The notes under the pieces were generated by a model that searched no databases, was not told the origin of the DNA, and saw nothing but the letters and a program-made list of their open reading frames with translations. From Bombyx mori (taxonomy: Eukaryota; Arthropoda; Insecta; Lepidoptera; Bombycidae): 64,000 nt of DNA. A program made the translations under genes and the position numbers. Shown here piece after piece: positions 10,301 to 19,902 of the stretch (positions within the stretch are counted from its first letter, which is position 1; each line of letters starts with the position of its first letter). Location: positions 10,416,001-10,480,000 of the forward strand of contig NC_085107.1 of NCBI RefSeq assembly GCF_030269925.1, read 5' to 3'.

Positions 10301-13300
10301 GTCCCTACTCCCTATGTATGTTTAAATATTTAAAACTACGCAACGGATTTTGATGCGTTTTTTTTAATAGATAGAGTTATTGAAGAGGAAGATTTATATG
10401 TATAATAACATCCATTAAATAGTGGAGAAATCAATAATAAATTACAATTTCCGAAGCGAAGCGAGGGTGGGTCACTAGTTTTATAATAATTGGCCTTTTA
10501 AAAAAATTCTCACAATTTTACTAGCACTCACACTCTAGATATATGTAAATGTATAAGAGGAAGGTTCTGGGTCAGAGAAAAACCTAAAATAATGTTACTA
10601 CATATCGCTAATATTGGCTGAAAGTAAGAAAGAGCACGAGAATTCTGGGTTCGCTGTTATACATTATCTACTAGAGTTAGACAAACTTACAGCGGCCTAA
10701 ATTTATCGTGTAGAGTATACCATAAAATATGTACATTTTCATATCACCGGATCCAGTCAGTATGTGTGTGTCATCGAGGAAACGGCAACTGCTAAGGAAG
10801 CCCTCGTAGCCGGCCAGTTCACGGACCATCTTAGCGGCTCCGGTGGCGTCACGATTGTTCACGTCATACACCGTGCACATGTTGTCCATGCCGCCGCAAG
10901 CTTAACATTAAACGTGTGTGAAAATTATATGTATACTCATATATGTACATTACACAAATTTTATTGTAAGCAGATTATATATTTGATTACGCAAAATGTT
11001 CAGAGTACCTCGATTGTGTGATGCGAGTATGCCGTAGCTTAGATTATATTGATTGATTCAGCATAAGTATGTACGTATCTATAAAATTATACTATGAGAA
11101 AATTGCATATAGGAAAGTGTTTATAAATTTCCATGATAAAAATAATGAAACTAGAAAAAGTTTAAGGATCCGGACACTGAAGCATATGCATTGTATATTC
11201 GTATCAAGCCATCCATATATCGCGGGGCTCAAATAAACCTGGAAGGTACCTATTTTTTTATGGAAGTTTTCGACGTGGCTAAAACGTGCTTAAAAGTAAC
11301 TTTTACGATGAAAGAGCAATATCGTGGAATAAAATATAATCAGCAAAAATATAAATTTGCGCTCTTACTAGGTATGGTGCGGATTCACCAGGAGGTACCA
11401 TCATCCTGACTATTTGTGTTGCGAAGCAGTAAGTAATCTAGTTTTTGATACTGTACAATTGGGATTCCGAACTTTTGTTGGTAGTTTGAATGGGGTAGGT
11501 AGGGTATTGCGGTATATGAATAAGGGCTTAGGTTTTTTTTTATTGCTTAGCTGTGTGGACGAGCTCACAGCCCACCCGGTGTTAAGTAATTACTGGAGTT
11601 CATAGACATCTACAACGTAAATGCGCCACCCACCTTGAGACATCCTTGAGATATAAGTTCTGAGGTCTCAAGTATAGTTACAACGGCTGCCCCACCCCTC
11701 AAACCGAAACGCATTACTGCTTCACGGCAGAAATAGGGAGGGTGGTGGTACCAACCCGCGCGGACTCTCAAGAGGTCCTACCACCAGTAGACACTGAACT
11801 TATTATATATTTGTCGTTTAATAATGGTGGGCCATGTTGAGTATCTGCGTTGGTAGGTACCATCATCTATTAATATTACTGCTAAAACGTTCATTTGGTC
11901 CAGTTTAAAAAGACAGACATTAATGTTATTTCAGCCATATTTCTCAAATAGAACATCGAAATTCCGGGATATATTTAATAACAAACATTTAACACAAATA
12001 AAATTTGTTATCATACTACTGCTATAAGAACTGCTGAGCAATAAATGTAACAAAGAAAATTCTCCAGCTTGACAGCTCCGTTTTGAATTAAATATCAGTC
12101 TTTAACAAGATTTCATAGTTTTAAATAGTTTGTTGACTGTCTCACCGACGAAGTTACCAGACGGCGCGAATGCGACGCTCATAACCCAAGCAGAACGTAG
12201 AGGTATGATTTGAACTTTGTTACCGCTCCAAGTATCCCAGATAATTAATTTTCCGTCCAGAGAGCCCGTGACGCAGTGTCTGCAAAAAAATGCCCCTATT
12301 AGTTTGAGGATTTTACGGTTTCAACGAAGAATATTAGTGCGATGTAAGCCTGTGTCTAGTATTATTTCATTGGTTTTTATACATGACTAAACTAGTACAA
12401 TCTAATTTAAGATTAAATATTTTTTTTATTGCTTACATGAGTGGACGAGCTCACTCACAGCCCACCTGGTGTTAAGTGGTTACTGGAGCCCATAGACATC
12501 TACAACGTAGACGCGCCACCCACCTTGAAATACAAGTTCTAAAGTCTCTTTTTTTTTTCTACCTTAGCTGATAGCCTTGAGAGGCTATTTCAGCGTAACC
12601 GTGGCTAGTAGGTGAGCTCACGGGGCTCAAACCTGATGACGATGCTAACACGAACAAGCAAGAGCCGTGCTTCACAGAATCTACCACCGGATCGGAAACG
12701 CGACCCACTGAGAAGATCCGGCGAGAAACTCAGTGGGCTGTGTCTGAGAGTTAATTTACTCGTCGAGCCCTTCGTCGCAAGCGACGGATTCGACGAGAAC
12801 GGTGACCGGTGCTTGAAGTACCTAAAAGCACCGTTAGTGGATCGGGAGGATCCGAGATGACGTGTTTTGGGCGCCGTCGACTGCTTTCCATTCTGTCCGC
12901 AGGATCGGGAATGTAGTTACCGGCGGCCACGATGAGAGGGTTCTCGTGTCGTGCCGCTTTATCGAAGTGGCGCATCGACGCTGACTGCAAATACTTACTG
13001 ACGGACTCTAAGTCCAGGTCATCATGGAGGTCGACGTTCCTGACGAACCACGGGGCTCCGTCGGCTATCCTGCAAAAACGGGATTGAATAATCTGGAAGG
13101 ATTTTAAGTGAGTGCGGGCCGCGTGAGCGAACACTAACCTTGCATATGTCATGACGGGGCGTATGCAAGTTTTGTAGAGTGTCACCTTATTTCTAAGGGA
13201 CATTTTACTTCGTCTGCGTATCAGGGGTAGAGACGTCCTAGAATGAAGGCGGCACGGTCGCGTACCGTCTTGATGTGAGGGCGGAATATCATCCTACTGT

Positions 13301-15122
13301 CGAGGGTGACGCCTAAATATTTGACCTTCGGGGCCCACGGTATGGGCTGGTCGAACATCGTGATTGGGCGAATGGCGGAGGCGGAGGTGTCGACGCGCCT
13401 AGTCGGGAGAGGGATGCTCAGCGTGATGTTCGGAGGGCGACCCCTTTTGAAGAGCACCGCTGTGCTTTTCGTGGGGTTGATGTCGATGCGCCACTTCCGG
13501 AACCACTGTCCCATGGTGGTAGCTGCGGTCTGAAGTCGTCGATGAAGCAACGCCTTCTTCCTACACGAGTAGTAGATGGCGGTATCATCGGCGAAGAGCG
13601 CCAGATGGGTCTCCGGAGACCGGGGTATATCATTGATATACAAACTGAATAGTAACGGCGAGAGGGCGGAGCCTTGCGGGACTCCGGCTGTGACGTGACG
13701 GGGAGAGTCTCAGTATAGTTACTACGGCTGCTCCACCCTTCAAACCGAAACGCATTACTGCTTCACGGCAGAAATAGGCAAGGCGGTGGTACCTATCCGC
13801 GCGGACTCACAAGTGGTCCTACCACCAGTAATTACGCAAATTATAATTTTGATGTTATTTTAATACATTATATCAACGTAGTTGAAAAGTAGTATCAATT
13901 ACTCGTAACTGACTATAAATTATAACCTATCGATTTAATCAATCTCCCACCCAACTCTATTACTAGGGTCATAGGAGGGCGTTGACTTAATGCCCCCACA
14001 CGTAAACTGATTAAAACACTGTCTTACTGTGCAAAAACAGTATAAGCAGATAATTTTATATTAAATTTCGATGTTTTTATGTTCGCGTCGCATTTACACA
14101 ACACTACCACTGCCGCCCGTTTTCATCGGGAGGGGATACTAAGGTGACTTATGTGAATAGTCCAACGAAATGTATCTTGCCTCCATAAAGTATATTATAT
14201 CATAGTTCGATAATTGCACGACAAAATAAATTTCTCTCAGCCCACTTTTTGAAAACACTTTTTTGTAATCAAAAATATAATGATATTAATATTATATAAT
14301 GATAATATAAATGATATATTAAGCCATAGCAAGGCATAATCCAGTACTTTTCATTTTATCAGTGTCAAGTTATTCAGTAAAGCTTAGTCTCAGCTCATCG
14401 ATTTACCAATTGTATGTTTATGGTAAATAAATATAAAGCTATTATATTATTCAAAGGTTTCATGATTCTTATAGATTCAGTGCAGCCCTAATTACCAATT
14501 TTAATTGCAAATTTGTTTGTTCAGCAGTTTTATCTTTGTTTCTCACACATAAGAGAAATATATTTATCTAAAGATAATAAAAGATTATTATTATTACTAT
14601 CTATTAATAATAAAAGATATTACCTGGAATCTCCGCTGTAATGCACTGAGTTTACTTTGTTAAGATGTCCTTTCAGAGTCTTCTTGGTGACGAATCTAAT
14701 CTTGGGTACGTCTCCCAGATCGGAGCATTTTTCCGCGAGTTTTGCGTCCGCAAGCTTCTCTTGATCCGCCTGGTGATTAAGAATACATGAACACAAAAAT
14801 GCGTTTGCTTTGCTAGTGCTTTGGTTCACATTGATTGTAGCACCAAAATTTGGTATAGGTTAATAGACGTCGTAATGTAATGATTAATTGAGGAATATAG
14901 TGTTTTAACACACTACAGTTACAGTTTATTAAAGTATATAGCGGTACTTAAATACGTTTATGGAATCGTGCACAAATATAACATTCATTCTGCCAAGAAA
15001 AAAATTCTCCTTTAGATTTAGTTAGTGAGCGAATGCCAAAATTGTTTTTTTACCTTAACTTTGGATATCAGATCGGTTAGTTCTTTTTTCAAAGCAGTGG
15101 TTTCGGGGTCTTCCTTTGGCAT
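4339..15122 (-). CDS. Gbeta76C: G-protein beta subunit, photoreceptor Gbeta76C type (complete, 9 exons)
   Basis: Nine minus-strand exons join in phase: 15054-15122, 14624-14769, 12146-12279, 10735-10900, 9369-9454, 8491-8606, 7515-7641, 5757-5843 and 4339-4445, with GT/AG at every junction. The 1038 bp encode 345 residues plus TAA, the usual length of a beta subunit. The start [15 protein letters not shown] and internal segments such as [20 protein letters not shown] and [17 protein letters not shown] match the eye-specific Gbeta76C more closely than the ubiquitous Gbeta13F. An N-terminal coiled-coil helix (about residues 1-45) would pair with Ggamma; seven WD40 blades follow, with WD ends (IIWD, CVWD, KLWD, RLFD, HSWD, RVWG). 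In insect eyes the protein couples rhodopsin through Gq alpha to phospholipase C. Introns 2 and 7 are loaded with transposons. The paralogue assignment is from memory of the families; the exon structure is seen directly. Confidence 0.93.
5881..6123 (+). repeat. Bm1-like SINE, 3' part, with A tail
   Basis: Starts at TACTGGTGGTAGGACCTCTT and ends at CAATAAAAAAAA. It matches the other Bm1-like copies in this window over their 3' 240 bp. It lies in Gbeta76C intron 7, about 37 bp from the exon 8 splice acceptor. Confidence 0.8.
6124..6380 (-). repeat. Degenerate Jockey-type LINE 3' UTR relic
   Basis: Directly abuts the A tail of the preceding SINE. It shows the decayed motif series common to this family (GGTGGATGAGCTCACGGAGC, then ACTACCGAATCGGAATCACG, then AAGATCCGGC, then GACGAGAACGGTGACTGG). 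It carries no open reading frame of note. Confidence 0.65.
6633..7287 (-). mobile_element. Internally deleted PIF/Harbinger DNA transposon (non-autonomous)
   Basis: Terminal inverted repeats of about 45 bp share the core CTTGTTCGGACTAGGCGAGT followed by ATTTTAGTCGAGTA. They are flanked by TTA on both sides (6630-6632 and 7288-7290), the usual Harbinger target duplication. The interior holds a minus-strand remnant (6942-7175) with [27 protein letters not shown] (pieces), typical of the N-terminal part of Harbinger nuclease-type transposases. The DDE catalytic part is missing. Located in Gbeta76C intron 7. Confidence 0.78.
7643..7666. repeat. (GA)n microsatellite forming the exon 7 polypyrimidine tract
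   Basis: On the minus strand this reads as CT repeats directly before the AG acceptor of Gbeta76C exon 7, so repeat length could vary the polypyrimidine tract of a coding exon. Confidence 0.7.
8050..8165 (+). repeat. CR1-like LINE 3' tail
   Basis: Contains the shared block GGTAGGCAG...CGACGGTAACCACTCACCAT...GGCCGTACG...GGCAATAAAAAA that ends several truncated copies in the window. It sits just upstream of a Bm1-like SINE in Gbeta76C intron 6. Confidence 0.65.
8219..8437 (+). repeat. Bm1-like SINE, 3' part
   Basis: Same 3' module as the copy at 5881 (TTGGTAGGACCTCTTGTGAG to an A tail). It ends about 55 bp from the Gbeta76C exon 6 donor. Confidence 0.78.
9697..9875 (+). repeat. Degenerate Jockey-type LINE 3' UTR relic
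   Basis: The reverse complement of the motif series seen at 12549 and 33856 (TTTCTCGCCGGATCTTCCCA, GATTCGGTAGTAG, GCGAAGCACTGCTCTTGCTA). Lies in Gbeta76C intron 4. Confidence 0.6.
10240..10482 (+). mobile_element. Helitron-like non-autonomous element, 3' end
   Basis: Has the phrase ACTACGCAACGGATTTTGAT widely shared by Lepidopteran repeats and ends in CGAAGCGAGGGTGGGTCACT followed by AGT, a hairpin-CTAGT-like end. The 5' boundary is uncertain. Family call by resemblance only. Confidence 0.45.
11533..11790 (-). repeat. Bm1-like SINE, 3' part
   Basis: Inverted copy in Gbeta76C intron 3: T-run, then TATTGCTTAG...CACAGCCCACC to CCTACCACCAGTA. It carries an internal 10-bp duplication (TTGAGA CATCC TTGAGA). 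Confidence 0.78.
12420..13830 (-). repeat. Bm1-like SINE split in two by a Jockey insertion
   Basis: The 3' half (12420-12548) and the rest (13706-13830) join into a normal Bm1-like copy once 12549-13705 is removed. AGTCTC is present at both junctions (12543-12548 and 13706-13711), the target duplication of the later insertion. In Gbeta76C intron 2. Confidence 0.82.
12549..13705 (-). mobile_element. 5'-truncated Jockey-clade LINE inserted in a SINE
   Basis: The poly(T) at the left is the element's A tail. The minus-strand translation matches the reverse-transcriptase C-terminus of the full-length Jockey element at 16760: [26 protein letters not shown] (13221-13643), then [30 protein letters not shown] (12751-13203). 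A frameshift near 13205-13220 separates the two pieces, so it is dead. The 3' UTR carries the motifs found alone at 31714, 33856 and 42655. Confidence 0.85.
13831..14623. other. Rest of Gbeta76C intron 2
   Basis: AT-rich intron sequence with no recognised element or coding signal. Confidence 0.5.
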
Positions 15123-16374
15123 TTTTAAAAGAACAAATGTTGATAATTTGTCAATGAGTTCCTGCACTGATCACAGCCACCTGGGATATGAGTATGGTCG
15201 GTCGTGTATTCACTGCTTTTAATCTTATTACTTTAATTGGATTTGGCATTAGTAGTTTACCGAAGCTTTACATATGCGAGGAGATGCATGCCGCTAACTG
15301 CTAAAGCACTAATACACATCTATCTATGTATTTTAATACGATAACTATGTATAATAAATCAAAATTCGAGTTCTATCACTGAGTTATAAAAATATATGTA
15401 ATTAAGCAAATTATTAATATGAACTCTTTAGTAAAAATGTTTAGAATCGATCTTTTGAAGTTTTTGCAATGACACAGCCTCCGTTGTGTTTAAGTCGTAA
15501 ATAGCGCTAAGTTAACGCTCAGTCTCAATTAAAATATATAAAAAACCATTTCAAAGATATTTCATGATGTTAGCATAATTAGGAGAATTGTACTTTTATA
15601 TGACGTAGATTTGATAATTTCAATAGTTTAACTTTGAAAATCGGCCTATTATGATGTGACAGGCATAAGCGATAAACGACGCACGGTTACGAACGAACCT
15701 ATATAATAATAAATATTGAATTCAGACTCAAACATAATGGCTGTAACACCAACACCTAGTGGTAAATTATCATATCATCACTTAAACCTTTAGTTTCCTT
15801 TTCCCTTTAAAATGAAGGAAAAATATATATATAAAACGTTATTATTTTAATAATTTAAATATGGAGTTATTAAATTTGTTGGGGCATTATTCATTTTGAA
15901 CAATTTTAAATTTACATTTATTACAACAAATATAAAACATTTGCCTTTAGGTTACTTTTTTAATTACTTAGGTGATAAGGTAGTTAAATAAATACAAGAA
16001 ATGGTAAAAGATTTAAATTTGATTGGACGGATTGGTCATATTACACTGAATGAAATTGAGACGAATTTATATATAACTGCAATCTATTCTGAAAACTCTA
16101 TCTCAAAATAGACATGCGCTGAATTGCTAGGCGTTTCATATTACAAGCATAATAATCCCTACTAACAATAATCTCGACTATACGCGTATAATTCATTTCT
16201 AGATGACAATGTCACCAGAATATTATTGGAATTAATTTAGCAGAACCCCTAGTATGCTGTGTATTTTATTGATTCAAATTTAAAATGTATTGAAACCTTG
16301 TTTTACGATGCTAATATGTTATTTATTGTAATTGCCTTCGAAGGTAGACGGTCATATATGTCCCTTGTTGGGAT
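15123..16374. other. Upstream region of Gbeta76C
   Basis: AT-rich, no coding signal found. The Gbeta76C promoter and 5' UTR should lie in the first part of it, but I see no motif I could name with confidence. Confidence 0.4.
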
Positions 16375-16530
16375 CATCATCATTATCATCATCATCAGCC
16401 CATAGTCGTTTAAGCTGAACATAGGACTCTCCCAAAATACACCACTGAGCCCGGTATTCGGCTCTCATCATCCCCCTTGTTGGGATAGGTTCATGCTTAA
16501 GGCAACTGCAAAGCCGGGGCAGAATGGTAT
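16375..16530 (-). repeat. RTE-like LINE 3' end with (ATC)n tail
   Basis: A run of ATC/ATT trinucleotides followed by CAGCCCATAGTCGTTTAAGC and TGAACATAGGACTCTCCC, a decayed form of the 3' end common in Lepidopteran RTE-type LINEs. A better-preserved relative ends at 28683. Confidence 0.55.
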
Positions 16531-16756
16531 AGCTATTGCTCACGCTGAAACAACGGTATTTTTAATAAGATACTTTATTTAGTATCAGTAATAATTAAAG
16601 TAAATTTATGGCCTAATTTCGCGTCTATTATCGCTATAATTTTCTGATTTTTCAAATACTTTCCGTTTTCGTGGTCATCGGGCGACTGAGGTGTCATTCT
16701 TTGACATTTGAATATTGTATTCACTACCGCTAATATCACGGTTAGGGACCTCTTAT

Positions 16757-16791
<35 letters not shown>

Positions 16792-17016
16792 ATTGAAAGT
16801 TTACTGGTGGCCCGAAGGCCTTTCCAGTTTCACCAGGACAGGTGGGCGAGCAAAGGCTCAGCCAAGAGGGGTGGGATTTGCTAACAACTGCCCGAGCGCC
16901 TCCGAAGGAGACCTAACAACTCAAGAGCAATTGTTTCGCGAATGAATCTACTACCGGATCGGAATCGCGACCCGCTGAGAAGATCCGGCGAGAAACTCAG
17001 CGGGCTGATGCATGGG

Positions 17017-19899
17017 TTAGGTTGCACGTCGACCTCTTTGTCGAGTTCGACGAGTACGGTTACCGGGGTCCCTAAGCCTGCCCCTAGTATTAGAGCTGAA
17101 GGCATCTAATGCAAAGGTTATTGGATCTGATGGATCCGTAAGGACGTGTCTAGGGCGTCGACGGTGACTGGCTCCTGCATGATCAGGATTCGGGGAGTAG
17201 TCAGCGGCGGCAACTATAAGGCGATTATCATGACGCATAGCCTTATCGAAGTATCGTTCCGACGCTGACTTCATGTATTTCCGAATTGATTCGAGGCCCA
17301 GGTCGTCGTGTAGGTCAACGTTCCTCACGAACCACGGAGCCCCGACAGCTAACCTGCAAAAGCGGGATTGTAGGGATTGGAGGGTGTCTATGTGTGTGCG
17401 GGCCGCGTGAGCGAACACCACACTCGCGTAAGTCATGACGGGCCTTATGCAAGTTTTGTAAAGTGTCACCTTGTTCCGAAGGGACATTTTACTCCGCTTA
17501 CAGATCATGGGGTAGAGTCTACCGAGAATAAACGCGGCACGGTCACGGACTGATTTTATATGCGGGCGGAATGTCATCGATGCATCCAGGGTAACGCCCA
17601 GGTACTTGACCTTCCTGGCCCAGGGTATGGGTTGTCTAAAGAGAGTAATCGGGGGTGTGAGATTCCTCCTCCTAATCCGGGAGGAAATCCGTGTGGAGCT
17701 TCCCCTCTGAAATAGCACCGCAGTACTTTTCGCTGGGTTGATGTCTATGCGCCATTTTCGGAACCACTGTCCTAGGGCTAGGGCTGCGCTCTGAAGCTTC
17801 TTCGCGATTAGGGACTTATTTCTACTAGAATAGTAAACAGTCGTGTCGTCGGCGAATAAAGCTAAATGGGTCGGCGGCGACCGGGGAATATCGTTGACGA
17901 ATAAGCTAAATAGGAGGGGTGAGAGGACAGAGCCTTGCGGGACTCCAGCTGTGAGAGGTCGTGGGGAGGAGCGGGTTCCCTCGACTCGATATCGAAAAGA
18001 GCGGTTCGACAAGAAGTCCCGTATGATGAGCACGAGACTATCCGGCACGCCCATGTTGAATAGTTTGAAAATCAAACCATTGTGCCAGACTTTGTCGAAC
18101 GCTTTTGCGACGTCGAAGAAGAGAGCTCCCGTGTATAACGGTTTTGGTCGATTAAGCCCCACAAGAATGTGCTCCGTGAGGCGGTGCACCTGTTGAACGC
18201 ATGAGTGATTTGTACGGAATCCGAATTGTTCATCGATAAGAATGCCCTTGGATGAGACGAAGTCTCTGAGGCGTTTGTAGAGCAGACGCTCATACAGTTT
18301 GCCTAGAGACATGAGGAGGCTAATCGGGCGGTAGCTCGTCGGATGATTTTTTGGTTTACCGGGTTTATGTATGCCGATAACGTCCGCTTCTTTCCACACC
18401 GCGGGAAAGATACAGTTCGCCATAGCGGCATTGAAAATAGATGCCAACATCACGATGAGTTGGACGGGTAGAAGTTTAATAACGCGGTTGGATATACCGT
18501 CGGAACCGGGAGCCTTGCGAGGACGTAGGTCTTTGATCAAGTCTTTAACTTCCATCGGGGTGACGGGTGGTAACGCATCAGAGGGTGGCAAGGAGGCTCT
18601 GCGTTCTACCTCACTGTCTACTAATTCTACATGAACAGGGTCCACGGATTGAGTGCTGGGCGTGCACTGGGTTTGCAATGTATCGGCCAGCAGCTCTGCT
18701 TTTTCGTCATCATCGAACGCCGCGAGTCGGCCTGAGGGGCCTACGAGGGGGGGCATAGTTACTACCGTATCCGATTTGAGAGTACGAGCTAAGCGGTAGT
18801 AAGACCTTTGGGAGGGCGCGAGTCCTTCTAAGAAATCAGACCATCTGGCATCTCGGACTTCGGCGATGCGAGACTTTACGTCGCGTTGTAGGGCACGCAT
18901 TCGAATACGATTTTCCGCGGTAGGATACCTGTCGTAGGCGCGTATCGAGGCGTTCTTAGCTCTAAGAAGTTCCCTAATATCGTCGGACAATTTGAAGCGG
19001 TGAAGGAAGTCCTCCTCTACAACTTGTTTCGATGACCTATCTAATGTCGAGGTGATGTGTGACGTTAAGATGTCTATGGCTTCAGCGGTATCCTGAGGAG
19101 ACGGGATAGAGTCCGGGTTAAACGGGAGCGATGGTGGATCAGATTCAGCCAGGCTGATGCCCAGCGTGTGCCAATCCACCACAGTCCTCGTGACGGGAAC
19201 GGAATCGGGAGCGCGACCGAGCTTCATAACGACGGGACGGTGGTCTGAATCTAACTCTGAAACTACTTCGATCGAGTGTAAGCGCAGAGTTACGTTTTTT
19301 AATAACGCTATGTCGAGTATATCCGGGCGATGCGCGATATTTAGCGGGTAGTGAGTCGGGGTTAGCGGAGCGACGATATCGAAGGCGAGATCATCGACTA
19401 ACGCGTCAAGCCGCCTGCCATTCGGGGTTGTGGTGTGTGAGTTCCACCTGATGTGTTTACAATTTAGGTCGCCCGCCAGAATGACAGAGCTCCCCATACC
19501 GAGCAGCGCCTCGATATCACTGCTTAGAACGATCTTATCCGGTGGAAGATAAACGGACGCGATAACGATCGGCGCGTGTCCCGTCAGTGAGATTCGGCAC
19601 ACTGATGCTTCGATATTAGCGAGCGCGGGAGGATCGAGCGGGACGCAATGCAGGGCTCTTCTATAGTAAATGACGGTACCACCACCACGGGCAGAGAGCC
19701 TGTCGTTCCTGACCATGTTATAGTTCGCGATTTTAGGGTCACGGCGCGCGGGCTTAAGTAGGGTCTCCTGCACTAAAAAGATATCAATTTGGTGGTCACG
19801 CAAAAAGTCAGAAACCTGATCACGTTGATTTGCGAGACCGTAAGCGTTAAAAAATCCTATCGTTACGGATAGGGGCTTTATTCTACTTATATACGCCAT
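17017..19899 (-). CDS. Jockey-type ORF2: endonuclease-reverse transcriptase
   Basis: 960 residues, uninterrupted. The N-terminus (about 1-230) is an APE-type endonuclease: FFNAYGLANQ (Asn near 18), QETLL (Glu near 45), AGDLNCKHIRWNS and SDHRPVVMKL. The central reverse transcriptase has KAPGSDGISNRVIK, YRPISLLMSLGKLYERLL, FDVAKAFDKVWHNGL, GVPQGSVLSPLLFS and the catalytic FADDTTVYY; a Jockey-type C-terminal segment follows ([30 protein letters not shown]). It would nick target DNA and copy the element RNA there. Its ATG lies 3 bases after the ORF1 stop (TAATCAATG), which suits termination-reinitiation. All key motifs are present. Confidence 0.93.
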   Translation of the reverse strand: MAYISRIKPLSVTIGFFNAYGLANQRDQVSDFLRDHQIDIFLVQETLLKPARRDPKIANYNMVRNDRLSARGGGTVIYYRRALHCVPLDPPALANIEASVCRISLTGHAPIVIASVYLPPDKIVLSSDIEALLGMGSSVILAGDLNCKHIRWNSHTTTPNGRRLDALVDDLAFDIVAPLTPTHYPLNIAHRPDILDIALLKNVTLRLHSIEVVSELDSDHRPVVMKLGRAPDSVPVTRTVVDWHTLGISLAESDPPSLPFNPDSIPSPQDTAEAIDILTSHITSTLDRSSKQVVEEDFLHRFKLSDDIRELLRAKNASIRAYDRYPTAENRIRMRALQRDVKSRIAEVRDARWSDFLEGLAPSQRSYYRLARTLKSDTVVTMPPLVGPSGRLAAFDDDEKAELLADTLQTQCTPSTQSVDPVHVELVDSEVERRASLPPSDALPPVTPMEVKDLIKDLRPRKAPGSDGISNRVIKLLPVQLIVMLASIFNAAMANCIFPAVWKEADVIGIHKPGKPKNHPTSYRPISLLMSLGKLYERLLYKRLRDFVSSKGILIDEQFGFRTNHSCVQQVHRLTEHILVGLNRPKPLYTGALFFDVAKAFDKVWHNGLIFKLFNMGVPDSLVLIIRDFLSNRSFRYRVEGTRSSPRPLTAGVPQGSVLSPLLFSLFVNDIPRSPPTHLALFADDTTVYYSSRNKSLIAKKLQSAALALGQWFRKWRIDINPAKSTAVLFQRGSSTRISSRIRRRNLTPPITLFRQPIPWARKVKYLGVTLDASMTFRPHIKSVRDRAAFILGRLYPMICKRSKMSLRNKVTLYKTCIRPVMTYASVVFAHAARTHIDTLQSLQSRFCRLAVGAPWFVRNVDLHDDLGLESIRKYMKSASERYFDKAMRHDNRLIVAAADYSPNPDHAGASHRRRPRHVLTDPSDPITFALDAFSSNTRGRLRDPGNRTRRTRQRGRRAT

Positions 19900-19902
19900 T
19901 GA

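Noticed and set aside
12612..12860. Repeated 82-codon plus-strand frame (also at 31784) with a conserved-looking protein
   Set aside because: It is the antisense of the Jockey 3' UTR and ORF2 end; its recurrence comes from the repeat, not from a gene.
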